DNA from: Actinomycetaceae bacterium | GTDB lineage: Bacteria > Actinomycetota > Actinomycetes > Actinomycetales > Actinomycetaceae | NCBI GenBank assembly: GCA_030540715.1 | Contig: JAUNVQ010000011.1 | Coordinates: 20,106 to 84,105, forward strand | Direction of reading: 5' to 3' | Length of the DNA stretch: 64,000 nt | Shown: positions 1 to 9,973 of the stretch, in pieces | Layout of the letters: each line of letters begins with the position of its first letter | Position numbering within the stretch: position 1 is the first letter of the stretch | Translations under genes and position numbers: made by a program | Notes under the pieces: model-generated | What the model saw: only the letters and a program-made list of their open reading frames with translations | Databases searched by the model: none | What the model was told of the DNA's origin: nothing

Positions 1-1114
1 TATTCCACAGTTCGCAGGGGTCTTTTCCAGAAGATTCAATAGCCACATAGGTTTGAGCAGCAAACTTTTGGTCTTCTTGAAAGGCACGCAAAGCTGCTTT
101 TCGGCCAGCCTCATCACCATCAAAAGTGAAAATAACCTGCCCGCCACTAGTTCGCCCAGATGACAACATCACCTGCTGTGACATGTCATCACGGTCACCC
201 AACAATCTTCTAATAATGGCTACGTGATCGGCTCCAAATGCTGTTCCACATGTGGCAACAGCAGTTGTCAGCCCCGCCATATGGCAGGCCATCACATCGG
301 TGTATCCTTCAACAATAATGACCTTACGTTGGTTGCTAATATCTTTCTTTGCCAGGTCAAGACCGTACAGTACATGTGATTTTTTATAAAGAGGTGTTTC
401 GGGGGTGTTCAAATATTTTGGCCCATTGTCATCATCCGATAGTTTACGGGCACCAAAACCAACTGTTGTACCTGTGATATCACGTATTGGCCACATAAGG
501 CGCCCTCGAAAACGATCATATATTCCGCGCTGGCCCCGCGAAGCCAACCCTGAAGCCTCCAACTCAGGTTCAGTAAAACCATTTTTGCGTAGATGCCGTA
601 ACAGATTTTCCCAGCCTTGAGGCGCATAACCAACACCGAAGCGTTCCACTGCTTGGCGTTCAAAACCGCGTGCTTTCAAAAACTCTCTGGCCTGTTGAGC
701 CTGTGGTGTACCAAGTTGTTCACGATAGAAAGTTTCAGCGACTTCATGTGCTTGAGCGATTCTTCGTCGAAGTGAGCCAGCTGAGGTGTCACGTGTGCGT
801 GTAGATCCTTTTTCGTAGTGCAGTTGAAAACCCAGGCGTTCTGCCAGGTATTCTACGGCGTTAATAAAATCAAGGTGGTTGATTTTTTGTACAAAATTGA
901 TGACGTCGCCGCCCTCGCCACATCCAAAACAATGCCATACGCCCAGCTCTGGTCGGACATGAAAACTAGGTGTTCTCTCATCGTGAAACGGGCAAAGCCC
1001 CTTAAGAGAACCGGAGCCCGCATTTTGCAGCTGAACATGCTCACGCACAATGTTGTCAATACGCGAACGTTGACGTACCTCGTCAATATCTTCGCGTTTA
1101 ATCAGTCCAGCCAT
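1..1114 (-). CDS. dnaG: DNA primase DnaG (C-terminus beyond window)
   Basis: Makes RNA primers for lagging-strand replication on DNA unwound by the replicative helicase. Read on the minus strand from ATG at 1114 (MAGLIKREDID), 371 residues are visible before the window edge, so the C-terminal helicase-binding part is missing. The CHC2 zinc finger is complete (CPFH at residues 41-44, CFGC at 62-65). The catalytic core follows, and the TOPRIM domain shows the EGYTDV and FDGDEAGRKA motifs carrying the metal-binding acidic residues. It lies just downstream of dgt in the same direction, the order known from other actinobacteria. Identification is firm. Confidence 0.97.
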   Translation of the reverse strand, partial: MAGLIKREDIDEVRQRSRIDNIVREHVQLQNAGSGSLKGLCPFHDERTPSFHVRPELGVWHCFGCGEGGDVINFVQKINHLDFINAVEYLAERLGFQLHYEKGSTRTRDTSAGSLRRRIAQAHEVAETFYREQLGTPQAQQAREFLKARGFERQAVERFGVGYAPQGWENLLRHLRKNGFTEPELEASGLASRGQRGIYDRFRGRLMWPIRDITGTTVGFGARKLSDDDNGPKYLNTPETPLYKKSHVLYGLDLAKKDISNQRKVIIVEGYTDVMACHMAGLTTAVATCGTAFGADHVAIIRRLLGDRDDMSQQVMLSSGRTSGGQVIFTFDGDEAGRKAALRAFQEDQKFAAQTYVAIESSGKDPCELWN

Positions 1115-1226
1115 AGTGCTTATTTTAACGGCTTTCGCATCTACGCGTTACCCTTCACTGTTATTCACCTGGTTTGTCATCTACTAGCGCAGAGCAGCCA
1201 ACACTCATATCATCCACGGAAAGTGC

Positions 1227-2501
1227 TTACGGGAAACGCGATACCATTCCCACCATTGACGCATGTTTCATTTGTGCGGAATGGTCTGTCATGGAGGCTA
1301 CCTGGTCAATAATGGCCCGCAGGCGCTCACCGTCGTTATTGGCTTGGCGATAGGCAGTCAAAAATGGTTCCTCTAAATGTTGCTCACCTGTTTCTTCAAA
1401 AGCGCTGACCACGTCATACAAAATGGTACGCTGCTGCAAATACAGTGGCTCAAACTCTCGCGGAGCCATTACATAGGCCACTGCGGTGGCTTTCAATAGC
1501 TGAATCTCGGCCTGAGTGTCACGCGGAACCACCAGGTCGCAGTCGTATCGGTGAAGTGGCTGATTGCCGTAGGTTTCGCGTGTCGCATTATGTACCGCTG
1601 TACAAAAACGTCCGATAATCTGCGAGGTCACATCTTTAAGCTGTGCAAATGCACTATAGGATTCACTGTAATTATCCATCCACATGCCGTCTGTTATAAG
1701 GCGGTCGGCTGCGGCATCAAGTTCATCGGCACTGATGTTGCCACCATACCAGGACGCTGAGGCTTCAAAGATTTTTTGCCGCTCGTCAGCGCTTAGCAGC
1801 ACCGCGGGGTTTGCCAGGCGTTGCTGGATGGCATCTTCCACGTCATGTACCGAGTAGGCAATATCGTCACTAATATCCATAAGTTGCGCCTCTAAACAAC
1901 GTTTGTGGCGAGGCGCACGCTGGCGCATCCATTCAAAGATTTCCATATCGTCGGCGTAGACAGAATATTTTCGGCTTGATTTTTTAGGGTCGGGGCCTTC
2001 CCCACGTGCCCAAGGATATTTTGCAACAGCGTCAAGACTAGCGCGGGTCAAGTTCACACCCAGAGGGCGACGGTTTGGCCCTGTGACTTTCGGTTCAAGC
2101 CTTACCAGGATCCGCATTGTTTGCGCATTGCCTTCAAATCCACCAATATCTACACAAAGTTCGTTGAGTGCGCGCTCGCCGTTATGTCCAAAAGGTGGAT
2201 GCCCTAAATCGTGCGCTAAACATGCTGTGTCCACCACATCAGGATCACAGCCCAAAGATTTTGCTAAAACGCGACCTACCTGTGATACTTCCAGTGAATG
2301 TGTAAGGCGTGTGCGAATAAAATCATCAGAGGACGGCCCCAGCACCTGCGTTTTTGCGCCTAGTCGTCGCAGTGCCGAGGAATACATAACGCGGGCTCGG
2401 TCACGTTCAAACTGGGTACGCGAGGCAGATTTACGGCTTTCTTTAAAGAACCGCTCGTTGTCGTGTGCGGAATAGATTGCGCTGGGTTGAGAAGTATTCA
2501 C
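1227..2501 (-). CDS. dgt: Deoxyguanosinetriphosphate triphosphohydrolase-like dNTPase
   Basis: HD-superfamily hydrolase that splits dNTPs into nucleoside and triphosphate, controlling dNTP pools. The 424-residue protein shows the HD metal-site motifs: TRLTHSLEV near residues 64-72, LAHDLGHPPFGHNGE near 95-109, and a later DISDDIAYSVHD segment. The start is a GTG at 2501 with only a weak ribosome site. The length fits the Dgt-like family of Gram-positives. It is followed after about 110 bases by dnaG in the same direction, so the two may be co-transcribed. The true nucleotide preference cannot be read from sequence. Confidence 0.93.
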   Translation of the reverse strand: MNTSQPSAIYSAHDNERFFKESRKSASRTQFERDRARVMYSSALRRLGAKTQVLGPSSDDFIRTRLTHSLEVSQVGRVLAKSLGCDPDVVDTACLAHDLGHPPFGHNGERALNELCVDIGGFEGNAQTMRILVRLEPKVTGPNRRPLGVNLTRASLDAVAKYPWARGEGPDPKKSSRKYSVYADDMEIFEWMRQRAPRHKRCLEAQLMDISDDIAYSVHDVEDAIQQRLANPAVLLSADERQKIFEASASWYGGNISADELDAAADRLITDGMWMDNYSESYSAFAQLKDVTSQIIGRFCTAVHNATRETYGNQPLHRYDCDLVVPRDTQAEIQLLKATAVAYVMAPREFEPLYLQQRTILYDVVSAFEETGEQHLEEPFLTAYRQANNDGERLRAIIDQVASMTDHSAQMKHASMVGMVSRFP

Positions 2502-2787
2502 GCTGCCATTGTACTAGACACACATCTCACTTTAGCGTCGTGGCTTTTGTGACTATGGCTTTTGCATGCTCGTAGGGGAAAGGTAGTTTGTCTTACCCAT
2601 TGCGCATATCTTGGGACTATGTGAAATCTGCACTTACACCTGCCACGTCTGATGCTGCCGCTTTCAATCTATGCCACCTGACCTATCAACCACATCAGTA
2701 TCTGCCCAGCAACGAATCCCCCCCCTTCGTGATGCCTCCACGCTCTGACAGATGCACATACCACGGTCAACCACCAACCATCGTCGT

Positions 2788-4131
2788 CTAATACGGCAGT
2801 TCAGCGGCTTTAAGCATCTCCAGTGCGGGCCCATCAAGTTCACGGGAATCCAACCATCCGTAAGGCAGTTTTGGTGCCCTAGCACTTCCCTTGCGTCCAC
2901 GCTCACCGTGGGCGGCCTCGGGATAGGCAACCGATGAATCAAGTTGCCCCAACAGTTGCGCCAACTCGTTGTAGCTACCTACCTTAGCCAGAGCTGCTCT
3001 CATGTGACCTCCCACAGGAAATCCCCGCATATACCAGCCAATGTGTTTCCGCATATCACGCATTGCATGGAACTCGTCACCGTCATGGTCAATCGCCAGT
3101 CGCGCGTGACGTAGCACTGTGTCACATACTTCCCCTAAAGTTGGTGCTACCTGGATATCCGCCCCTAACATTCGTGCCACAATATCGGTAAACAGCCATG
3201 GCCTTCCCTGGCATCCACGCCCTATCACAACACCTTTGCAACCAGTTTGTTCGATCATCGCCATGGCATCACTGCCTTCAAATACGTCACCATTACCCAG
3301 TACAGGAATAGTCAATGCTTGGGTAAGCTCCGCAATTTTCTCCCAGTGGGCTCGCCCAGAGTAGCGTTGTTGTAAAGTGCGCGCGTGAAGGGTGAGGGCG
3401 GCAACCCCTTCGTCCTCAGAGATTTTTCCAACATCAAGGAACGTGACATGCTCGTTATCTATACCGATACGTGTTTTCACGGTCACGGGAACAGTAGAGG
3501 CTGGGTGGTCATGGTCGTTTCGCCATACCTCAAACCCCGCATTGGCTCCGCGAATAACCGCGCGAACAATATCACGCAGCAGGCTTGTTTTCCATGGTAG
3601 TGCTGCTCCCCCACCTTTCCGTGTCACCTTGGGAACAGGGCAGCCAAAGTTAAGGTCAATATGGTCTGCATAGCCGCGCGAAGTCGCAATATAGGCCGCT
3701 TTTTCCATGACTGAGGGCACAACACCGTATAGTTGTACCGATTTAGGAAACTCGTCTTTGTCGGGGGTGATAAGTTCTACGGTGCGAGTGGTGTCTTCCA
3801 CCAGTGCTCGCGAGGTGATCATTTCGCACACATACAGCCCAAGGGGTGCGTGTACGGGGGTTGACTGGGGTAACGTAACATTTGCCAGTGTGTATCCGCG
3901 TGCGGCAGCTTCGCGACACATCCGACGAAACGGCGCATTTGTTACACCTGCCATAGGTGCCAATACCACAGGTAAGGTAACATCCATAGGTCCTATACGC
4001 ACTGGCTCCACAGTATTTTTTATCTGAGAGGGCGAAGTACTGGTTGCTGTGAGTGTGGGGATGGCTAAAGTCTTGGCAGCCCTATCTAATGGCTGATTGT
4101 TACTGGCTGGCAAGTGTGGCGATATGCCCAT
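2788..4131 (-). CDS. dus: tRNA-dihydrouridine synthase (DusB-like)
   Basis: Flavin enzyme reducing specific uridines in tRNA D-loops to dihydrouridine. A TIM-barrel Dus core follows an N-terminal extension of about 45 residues. Motifs seen: APMAGVTNAPFRRMC (FMN-binding strand), NFGCPVPKVTRKGGGAAL with the catalytic cysteine, VKTRIGID, LHARTLQQRYSG and GVVIGRGCQGRPW (phosphate binding). The ATG at 4131 has an AAAGGA ribosome site. It starts 27 bases after the YibE/F gene, so the two probably share a transcript. The tRNA position modified is not deducible; DusB is the usual actinobacterial form. Confidence 0.93.
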   Translation of the reverse strand: MGISPHLPASNNQPLDRAAKTLAIPTLTATSTSPSQIKNTVEPVRIGPMDVTLPVVLAPMAGVTNAPFRRMCREAAARGYTLANVTLPQSTPVHAPLGLYVCEMITSRALVEDTTRTVELITPDKDEFPKSVQLYGVVPSVMEKAAYIATSRGYADHIDLNFGCPVPKVTRKGGGAALPWKTSLLRDIVRAVIRGANAGFEVWRNDHDHPASTVPVTVKTRIGIDNEHVTFLDVGKISEDEGVAALTLHARTLQQRYSGRAHWEKIAELTQALTIPVLGNGDVFEGSDAMAMIEQTGCKGVVIGRGCQGRPWLFTDIVARMLGADIQVAPTLGEVCDTVLRHARLAIDHDGDEFHAMRDMRKHIGWYMRGFPVGGHMRAALAKVGSYNELAQLLGQLDSSVAYPEAAHGERGRKGSARAPKLPYGWLDSRELDGPALEMLKAAELPY

Positions 4132-4158
4132 AGAGTCTGTTCCTTTTGTTGCGGGGGC

Positions 4159-5607
4159 TTATTCTGTGTGATCGGTGCGGGTTTTGTGATGTCGTCGTTG
4201 TGCACGTGTTGGCCGCTTAGCACGCTGTTCATTGACTGGTTGCTGGTCGCTTGACTGGCTTGTATTAGCGCGTGTGTGTCCAGCGGACGGTCTGGTGAGG
4301 GGGCTTTGTGGTTTAGTCATAAAAGTCTCTGTTGCAGACCCAGCGTTTATCGCGGCGCGAGCTTGCACAGCTTTAGCTGTAGCTGGCTTTGCGGCTGCTG
4401 AAGAAGTGCTGGGAGCATCGTCTTTTTGAATCCATTTCACCAACATAACGCCAACGAATGTTGTGGCGGGAATGGCCAATACCAGGCCAATAGAGGCCAC
4501 TAATGTGCGCACGATTTCTTCTGAAATATCAGCTGACATCAATAAATCCAATGCTGGCCGGTCAATCATAAACGCCAAAATTAGTGTTGGAAGCGCCGTA
4601 CCCGCATAGGCAAACGCCAGTGTGTACACAGTGGAGGCAATATGGTCACGCCCAATACGCATAGCTCGTTGAAACAGATGCCACTTGGTCATACGCGGAT
4701 TTGCTTCGTGAAGTTCCCATACTGCCGAAGCCTGCGTGATGGTAACATCATTAAGCGCACCCAAACCTGCAATAACAATCCCGCAGGTCAACATGGCTGT
4801 CAACGAGATTTTAGGGAAATATGTCATCAAGTTCAACGCGTCCTCGGATGATGCACCGGTAAGTCCGGCCTCGTGCACACCATACATCGCCAAAAGAGTA
4901 GTAAGCGCCAAACCTAAAAATGTTCCAATAAGCGCTGTTGTTGTGCGTATAGTGACACCGTGGGCCATGTAGACTGACAAAAACATCATTGCCGAGGCAC
5001 CTACCAGGGTGACCAGCATCGGAGACTCCCCTGCCATCAGCGCGGGTACTACAAAGAAAATGATGACCAGCGATGACAGTAATAATCCAACGAGTGCCGC
5101 AAAACCACGTTTACCTGCAACTCCAACAACCAAGAAAAAATAGAGTAACGCCAATAAACCTATTGGCAGTGTTCGTTCAATATCCCAAAAGAGGTAGGGT
5201 GTTCCTGCAGTAATCGCGTTTGGGTCATATAGGAGCTTTACTTTTGTTCCCGCGACAACAGTTGCTTGATATTCCGGTGGCAAATGAACAGGGACCACAA
5301 GCCCTGAACCCTCACCTTTTGTAATCTGGGCGCACACGGCAGACTGTAAAAGGTCACCGTCGATTTGCCCGCCAGCTAGTAAACATTGGGAAGCTGGTTT
5401 GTCAATGACGATGCCGCGAGCTTGGGTTACCCCTTTTGCTGCAGCAGGCACAACACCAATTTTGGAACGACCTCCTGGAAATAACACCAGCAAGCCAATA
5501 AGTGTAGCAATAAGCAGTGGAACAATAACTGCGGATAAGACAATCCGAGCCTTCCGCCGAATCTGCGGGTCAAGGTTCAGTTCTTCACTGTGATGGTGCA
5601 TGTGCAT
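4159..5607 (-). CDS. YibE/F family membrane protein
   Basis: Polytopic membrane protein of the YibE/F family, whose biochemical role is not settled. The 482 residues begin with a short His-rich cytoplasmic stretch (MHMHHHSEE) and a first membrane segment near residues 25-45. An extracytoplasmic domain of roughly 100 residues follows, then about seven further hydrophobic segments to about residue 390. The tail is Ser/Thr/Ala-rich and ends in a basic Arg/His run. The ATG at 5607 has a GAAAGGAT ribosome site. It sits directly upstream of dus, as in several actinobacteria. No catalytic residues can be named. Confidence 0.85.
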   Translation of the reverse strand: MHMHHHSEELNLDPQIRRKARIVLSAVIVPLLIATLIGLLVLFPGGRSKIGVVPAAAKGVTQARGIVIDKPASQCLLAGGQIDGDLLQSAVCAQITKGEGSGLVVPVHLPPEYQATVVAGTKVKLLYDPNAITAGTPYLFWDIERTLPIGLLALLYFFLVVGVAGKRGFAALVGLLLSSLVIIFFVVPALMAGESPMLVTLVGASAMMFLSVYMAHGVTIRTTTALIGTFLGLALTTLLAMYGVHEAGLTGASSEDALNLMTYFPKISLTAMLTCGIVIAGLGALNDVTITQASAVWELHEANPRMTKWHLFQRAMRIGRDHIASTVYTLAFAYAGTALPTLILAFMIDRPALDLLMSADISEEIVRTLVASIGLVLAIPATTFVGVMLVKWIQKDDAPSTSSAAAKPATAKAVQARAAINAGSATETFMTKPQSPLTRPSAGHTRANTSQSSDQQPVNEQRAKRPTRAQRRHHKTRTDHTE

Positions 5608-5796
5608 ATGCCTATCCTTTCACACACTGAATCCAGTTTCTTAGGATGATGGGTAATAAAACTATTCTCAAAGCGTGTTTACAGCGGCAACAGGCAACCA
5701 AACGCAGGGTAACCTGGTGAAACAGCACACACATTTCCCTCCCCATCGGCAAGGCTACAACCAGTGCTCACGTCACCCAGACTTCGGTACTTGCGG

Positions 5797-5831
5797 GTGT
5801 TCCTGGCTGTCAAAAGACCAGCCAGGAACAC
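5797..5831. terminator. Perfect 13-bp inverted repeat behind glyS
   Basis: GTGTTCCTGGCTG at 5797-5809 is matched exactly by its reverse complement at 5819-5831, with a 9-base loop. It lies about 75 bases after the glyS stop and 190 bases before the YibE/F start, both on the minus strand. No clear T-run follows on either strand, so it is a likely glyS transcript end or processing hairpin rather than a classical terminator. The rest of 5608-5906 shows no gene. Confidence 0.55.
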
Positions 5832-5906
5832 TGACATGAGTTTGTTTATGCTCCCCCGATTATAGGAGGCAATGTGCCGAACCTGACCGACAATTAAATA
5901 CCCTTG

Positions 5907-7295
5907 TTAGGCTAAACGTTCGGCCAAATAGGAAACAACATCATCAATACCGATGCGTTCTTGTTCCATAGTGTCACGATGCCGAATAGTAACGCAGCCA
6001 TCCTCAACTGAATCAAAATCAAAGGTGATACAGAAAGGTGTGCCAATTTCATCTTGGCGGCGGTAACGCCTGCCAACGGCTCCAGCTTGGTCATAATCTA
6101 CGTTCCATAGACGACGCAGCTTCGCAGCCAGAGCCTTTGACGGCTCGGTGAGCTCAGGTTTACGCGATAGTGGCAATACGGCTGCCTTTACAGGGGCCAA
6201 GCGTGGGTCAAGTGCCAGCACAACGCGTTTATCAACGCCACCTTTTGTATTGGGTGCTTCATCTTCAGTATAGGCCTCAACAAGGAATGCCATAAGAGAT
6301 CGCGTCAAACCAGCAGAAGGCTCAATCACATAAGGTACGTAACGCTCACCTGTTTGCTGGTCGTAATAGTCAAGTTTTTGACCGGAGTTTTCCATGTGAA
6401 CCCCAAGGTCATAATCTGTACGATTGGCAATGCCTTCAAGTTCACCCCACTGCGATCCCTGGAAGCCAAAAGTGTATTCCAGATCAACAGTGCGCTTCGA
6501 ATAGTGCGATAGTTTTTCTTGAGGATGTTCGTATTGACGCAAATGTGACGGATCAATTCCAAGGTCGGTGTACCAATCAACACGTTCATCAATCCAGTAT
6601 TGATGCCATTGTTCATCGGTTCCTGGTTCAACAAAGAATTCTAGTTCCATCTGTTCGAATTCGCGGGTACGGAAAATAAAGTTGCCCGGCGTGATCTCGT
6701 TGCGGAATGATTTACCGATTTGGCCAATACCAAAGGGGGGTTTCATCCGCGCGGTAGTCATCACATTAGCGAAGTTAATAAAAATACCCTGTGCTGTTTC
6801 AGGGCGCATGTAGTGCAGTCCTTCTTCATTATCAACTGCACCCAAATATGTTTTTAACAATCCAGAAAAAGCGCGAGGTTCCGTATATTCCCCACGATTC
6901 CCACAGTTTGGACATGGAATATCTGCTACATGAACTTCGTCCTCTGCAATATCATTTTTTACTGCGTAATGCTCAACAATTTCGTCTTCACGTAAACGTT
7001 TATGACACGACAGGCATTCAATGAGCGGGTCAGTAAAGGCTTTCACATGACCTGACACTTCCCACACACGACGCGGTAAAATAACGGAAGAATCAAGCCC
7101 AACAACGTCATCACGTGAACGAACAATACGGTTCCACCATTCACGTTTAATATTTTCCTTAAGCTCAACTCCCAATGGGCCATAATCCCAGGCCGAGCGT
7201 GTACCGCCGTAAATATCTCCACAAGGGAAGACAAAACCACGGCGTTTGGCAAGATTAATAACGGCGTCAAGACGCTGTGAAGCTGTTAAAGCCAC
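5907..7295 (-). CDS. glyS: Glycyl-tRNA synthetase (class II, single chain)
   Basis: Charges tRNA-Gly with glycine in the cytoplasm. The 462-residue homodimeric form has the usual length. N-terminal SGRS-type features are seen: [14 protein letters not shown], then [12 protein letters not shown]. Two cysteine pairs (CLSCHK and CPNCG, about residues 95-132) fit the zinc insertion. Class II motif 2 ([19 protein letters not shown]) and motif 3 ([10 protein letters not shown]) are present, followed by the anticodon-binding domain. The start is GTG at 7295 behind a good AAGGAG site. It is divergent from zur, as in Mycobacterium. No T-box leader was seen in the 214-base upstream gap. Confidence 0.96.
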   Translation of the reverse strand: MALTASQRLDAVINLAKRRGFVFPCGDIYGGTRSAWDYGPLGVELKENIKREWWNRIVRSRDDVVGLDSSVILPRRVWEVSGHVKAFTDPLIECLSCHKRLREDEIVEHYAVKNDIAEDEVHVADIPCPNCGNRGEYTEPRAFSGLLKTYLGAVDNEEGLHYMRPETAQGIFINFANVMTTARMKPPFGIGQIGKSFRNEITPGNFIFRTREFEQMELEFFVEPGTDEQWHQYWIDERVDWYTDLGIDPSHLRQYEHPQEKLSHYSKRTVDLEYTFGFQGSQWGELEGIANRTDYDLGVHMENSGQKLDYYDQQTGERYVPYVIEPSAGLTRSLMAFLVEAYTEDEAPNTKGGVDKRVVLALDPRLAPVKAAVLPLSRKPELTEPSKALAAKLRRLWNVDYDQAGAVGRRYRRQDEIGTPFCITFDFDSVEDGCVTIRHRDTMEQERIGIDDVVSYLAERLA

Positions 7296-7509
7296 GATAG
7301 GTTACTCCTTTGAACGTGAACGCATCTGGCTGATGCGTCCTTGTATGCAACAACCTACCAAGTATAAGCAAAACCTCTCCTATTTAGCGAAAAAACGCTA
7401 ATGAAAGTCGTTCTACTGTTGCATTCACCACGAAAAAACTGGCACGATAGAAAGATAAGTGCACACCTGTCATAATAAATACCATACCGATTAGTAATGA
7501 GGCTCACCA

Positions 7510-7896
7510 ATGCAAAGAAGGACAAAACAAAGAAGTGCCGTCTTAGAAATTCTCAATAATGTGGATGGGTTCCATTCCGCGCAGGAACTTCATACACTGC
7601 TGCGCGACTCAGGTTATTCTGTTGGCCTGGCAACTGTCTATCGCAACCTTGAACTGCTCAGCACCAAAGGCGAAATCGATGTTATTCGATCAGAAGATGG
7701 CGAAGCTCTGTATCGCCGCTGCGATGAACAACTTCACCATCATCACCTTGTCTGCCGAGAATGTGGGCGTACCGAAGACCTGGAATCTCAAGAAGTTGAA
7801 CAATGGGTTGAAAGCGTTGCCAAAAAATACAAATTCACTGATGTAGCCCATTCGGCAGACCTGTTTGGTCTGTGCGAAGAGTGCTCGGGCCAGTAA
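7510..7896 (+). CDS. zur: Fur-family regulator, probably Zur
   Basis: Metal-dependent transcriptional repressor, probably zinc-sensing. The 128 residues show a winged-helix N-terminus (HSAQELHTLL, then SVGLATVYRNLELL), the HHHH metal cluster near residues 75-78, and two CxxC pairs (CREC, CEEC) forming the structural zinc site. Placement next to glyS and ahead of uppS matches the furB/zur locus of mycobacteria, which is the main reason to prefer Zur over Fur. The ATG at 7510 has a weak GAGG site. Upstream, TTAGCG at 7384-7389 and CGCTAA at 7396-7401 form a small dyad that is not the known Zur box, so self-control is not shown. Confidence 0.88.
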   Translation: MQRRTKQRSAVLEILNNVDGFHSAQELHTLLRDSGYSVGLATVYRNLELLSTKGEIDVIRSEDGEALYRRCDEQLHHHHLVCRECGRTEDLESQEVEQWVESVAKKYKFTDVAHSADLFGLCEECSGQ

Positions 7897-8111
7897 CGAG
7901 CCTCTTGTATTCACCCCCCATGTCTCTTCTGCTTATGCCATAGCGATATTAGTAGTGAGTCAGGATGATCCACGGAAATTACAAAAGCACGCCACCGTCG
8001 CCTCTGTGCCTATTGATTCAAATGATTTGAAAAACCGCGTCCGCTTGTTGAGCTACCTACACCAAAGGAACAAGAGTGAGCCAATTGCAGCCCCCTCAAA
8101 GCACAGGAACA

Positions 8112-8912
8112 TCACGTATCACTTGTCGCAGTAGCTACTGTATCGACGGCTCCACCAAAACGCCGATCACGTGCACCGTAATTTTCGATGCAGCGCCATA
8201 GTGTGTGGCGATCAAACTCTGGCCACGGCTCTGGGACATACATGAGTTCCGAATAGGCGCACTGCCACAATAAAAAGTTAGAGATCCGCTGTTCACCAGA
8301 GGTGCGAATAAGTAAATCTACTTCGGGAAGATCGGGAATGTATAGGTGGCGCGCAATTGTTTGCTCAGTAATTGCTTTCGCCTTCAACTCGCCTGCTTCA
8401 ATTCTTTCGCCAATGCGTTCCATTGCATCAGCAAGCTCGGCGCGTCCTCCATAATTCACGCACATCACCAACGTAAATTCCCTATTGTGCCGGGTAAGTG
8501 CTTCGGCCTCTTGAAGCTCTTTTATCACTGAACGCCACAGTCGAGGAGTACGCCCTGACCAGCGAATACGCACACCCCACTTGTTAAGTTCATCGCGTCG
8601 TCGCCGCAAAACCTCACGCGAATACCCCATCAAAAACCGCACCTCAGATGGGGAACGTTTCCAATTTTCGGTAGAAAAAGCGTAAACGCTCAGGTGCGTC
8701 ACCCCAGCTTCGATAGCACCAGCAATGGTGTCCATTAACGCGGTTTCACCAGCCTGATGACCAGCTGAACGAGGTAAACCATGCGCATTTGCCCACCGGC
8801 CATTACCATCCATAATGATGGCTATATGACGCGGAACATTTGTATGGGAAAAGGATATGATACCTTTACCCTGTGGTTGAGGGACAGCAGCCTTGGGAAC
8901 AAAAGTGGTCAT
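8112..8912 (-). CDS. uppS: Isoprenyl (undecaprenyl) diphosphate synthase
   Basis: cis-Prenyltransferase that extends farnesyl or geranyl diphosphate with IPP to make the lipid carrier for peptidoglycan and other envelope polymers. The 266-residue protein carries the signature HIAIIMDGNGRWA with catalytic Asp35, and RTSGEQRISNFLLWQ plus AYSELMY near the C-terminus. ATG at 8912 is chosen because GAGGAG lies at the right distance; the frame stays open upstream but without a ribosome site. That site overlaps the recO stop codon 12 bases upstream, so recO and uppS form one operon, as in other actinobacteria. Product chain length cannot be predicted. Confidence 0.95.
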   Translation of the reverse strand: MTTFVPKAAVPQPQGKGIISFSHTNVPRHIAIIMDGNGRWANAHGLPRSAGHQAGETALMDTIAGAIEAGVTHLSVYAFSTENWKRSPSEVRFLMGYSREVLRRRRDELNKWGVRIRWSGRTPRLWRSVIKELQEAEALTRHNREFTLVMCVNYGGRAELADAMERIGERIEAGELKAKAITEQTIARHLYIPDLPEVDLLIRTSGEQRISNFLLWQCAYSELMYVPEPWPEFDRHTLWRCIENYGARDRRFGGAVDTVATATSDT

Positions 8913-8923
8913 TATTGGCTCCT

Positions 8924-9718
8924 CTACGCGCCTTGAGCTAAAACATCGATACTTTTCAGGCGATGCTCCACATACCACTGTGCATAGTGAATAACGGTAT
9001 CTATGACGTGTTGTTGTAAAGGAACAACACACTGCCATCGTGCATGAAGCAAATTGTGCAGGGCGTTAAGCTGAGCTGGCTCAATTGCTATGGCATCAAG
9101 AGGGTGGCACGACTGACAGTAAGCTCCACCACCTGCAATAGAAAACCAGTCAAGTATTTTTTGCACACGCTGTTGACTCCCTTCCCCACCAGGTGCGATA
9201 GCCGATGACGAAGGCGTCAGTGAAGGCTGTTGGGCCTGACATTTACCACATATGTCCAACCGAGGAGGCCATCCTGCAACACTGAGGCATCGCAAAGCGT
9301 ATGCAACCATAATATATTCTGCGCGATGTTCGCGTCTTCCTAAGGCACCAAGGGCCCCATAAAGAAGCTCATAGTGGTGCGCCGAATCAATATCGCTACC
9401 CGAAAGTTTTTCCGCCAGATCAACCATTACTTGAGCGTGAGTAAAAGCGGTGTAATCGCTGCTCAATCGGTGAGCCACTGGCGCAATGATTTCTGCTTGA
9501 GTCAATGTATCAAGGTCACCACGTCCACGGTAAAACTGTGCATCTATCACGTTCAAAGGTTCAACTCGTGCACCTAATCTGGAGGTCGTTCGCCGAACTC
9601 CTTTAGCGACAGCTCTTACCTGGCCGTGATTCTTTGTCAATACCACGATAATACGGTCGGCTTCACCCAGTTTGTAATGGCGAAGGACAACCCCTTGATC
9701 ACGATACGTTTTCAGCAC
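8924..9718 (-). CDS. recO: DNA repair protein RecO
   Basis: Mediator of RecF-pathway recombination that loads RecA on SSB-coated DNA. The 264-residue protein has the N-terminal OB fold (YRDQGVVLRHYKLGEADRII, then AVAKGVRR) and an alpha-helical C-terminal part with two cysteine pairs (CGKC and CQSC, about residues 155 and 200) typical of the zinc site. The start is GTG at 9718 with a weak AGAAAG site. It is co-directional with uppS and separated by 255 bases from leuA upstream, a gap with no visible gene. Confidence 0.92.
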   Translation of the reverse strand: MLKTYRDQGVVLRHYKLGEADRIIVVLTKNHGQVRAVAKGVRRTTSRLGARVEPLNVIDAQFYRGRGDLDTLTQAEIIAPVAHRLSSDYTAFTHAQVMVDLAEKLSGSDIDSAHHYELLYGALGALGRREHRAEYIMVAYALRCLSVAGWPPRLDICGKCQAQQPSLTPSSSAIAPGGEGSQQRVQKILDWFSIAGGGAYCQSCHPLDAIAIEPAQLNALHNLLHARWQCVVPLQQHVIDTVIHYAQWYVEHRLKSIDVLAQGA

Positions 9719-9973
9719 GCTTTCTATTGTGGCACATATCGGTGGCGTTACAGGAAGCGAACCTCATAAACCAGACTTTCATACTCTAAAAAGCATAGCT
9801 GGATAGTGGGAACAGACACTCACGTACTAGGCAATCACTGACAGCTGGTGGGTTGTGAATATAACTAGTCTTTCTCTATGCACAGTCACCCCCAGTGCCC
9901 ACCAGTTGTCCCTATGATCCAAGCGAAAGTAACAGGCGGCACCTAAAACCGTTGAGACACTCAGCTATTTCTT

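Noticed and set aside
2588..2942. Small open frames on both strands in and beside the dgt-dus gap
   Set aside because: They overlap each other or the dus 3' end, have no ribosome sites, and show no protein-like composition; the 286-base gap appears empty.
7296..7509. Zur box between glyS and zur
   Set aside because: No match to the known actinobacterial Zur consensus was found; the TTAGCG/CGCTAA dyad present is too short and different.
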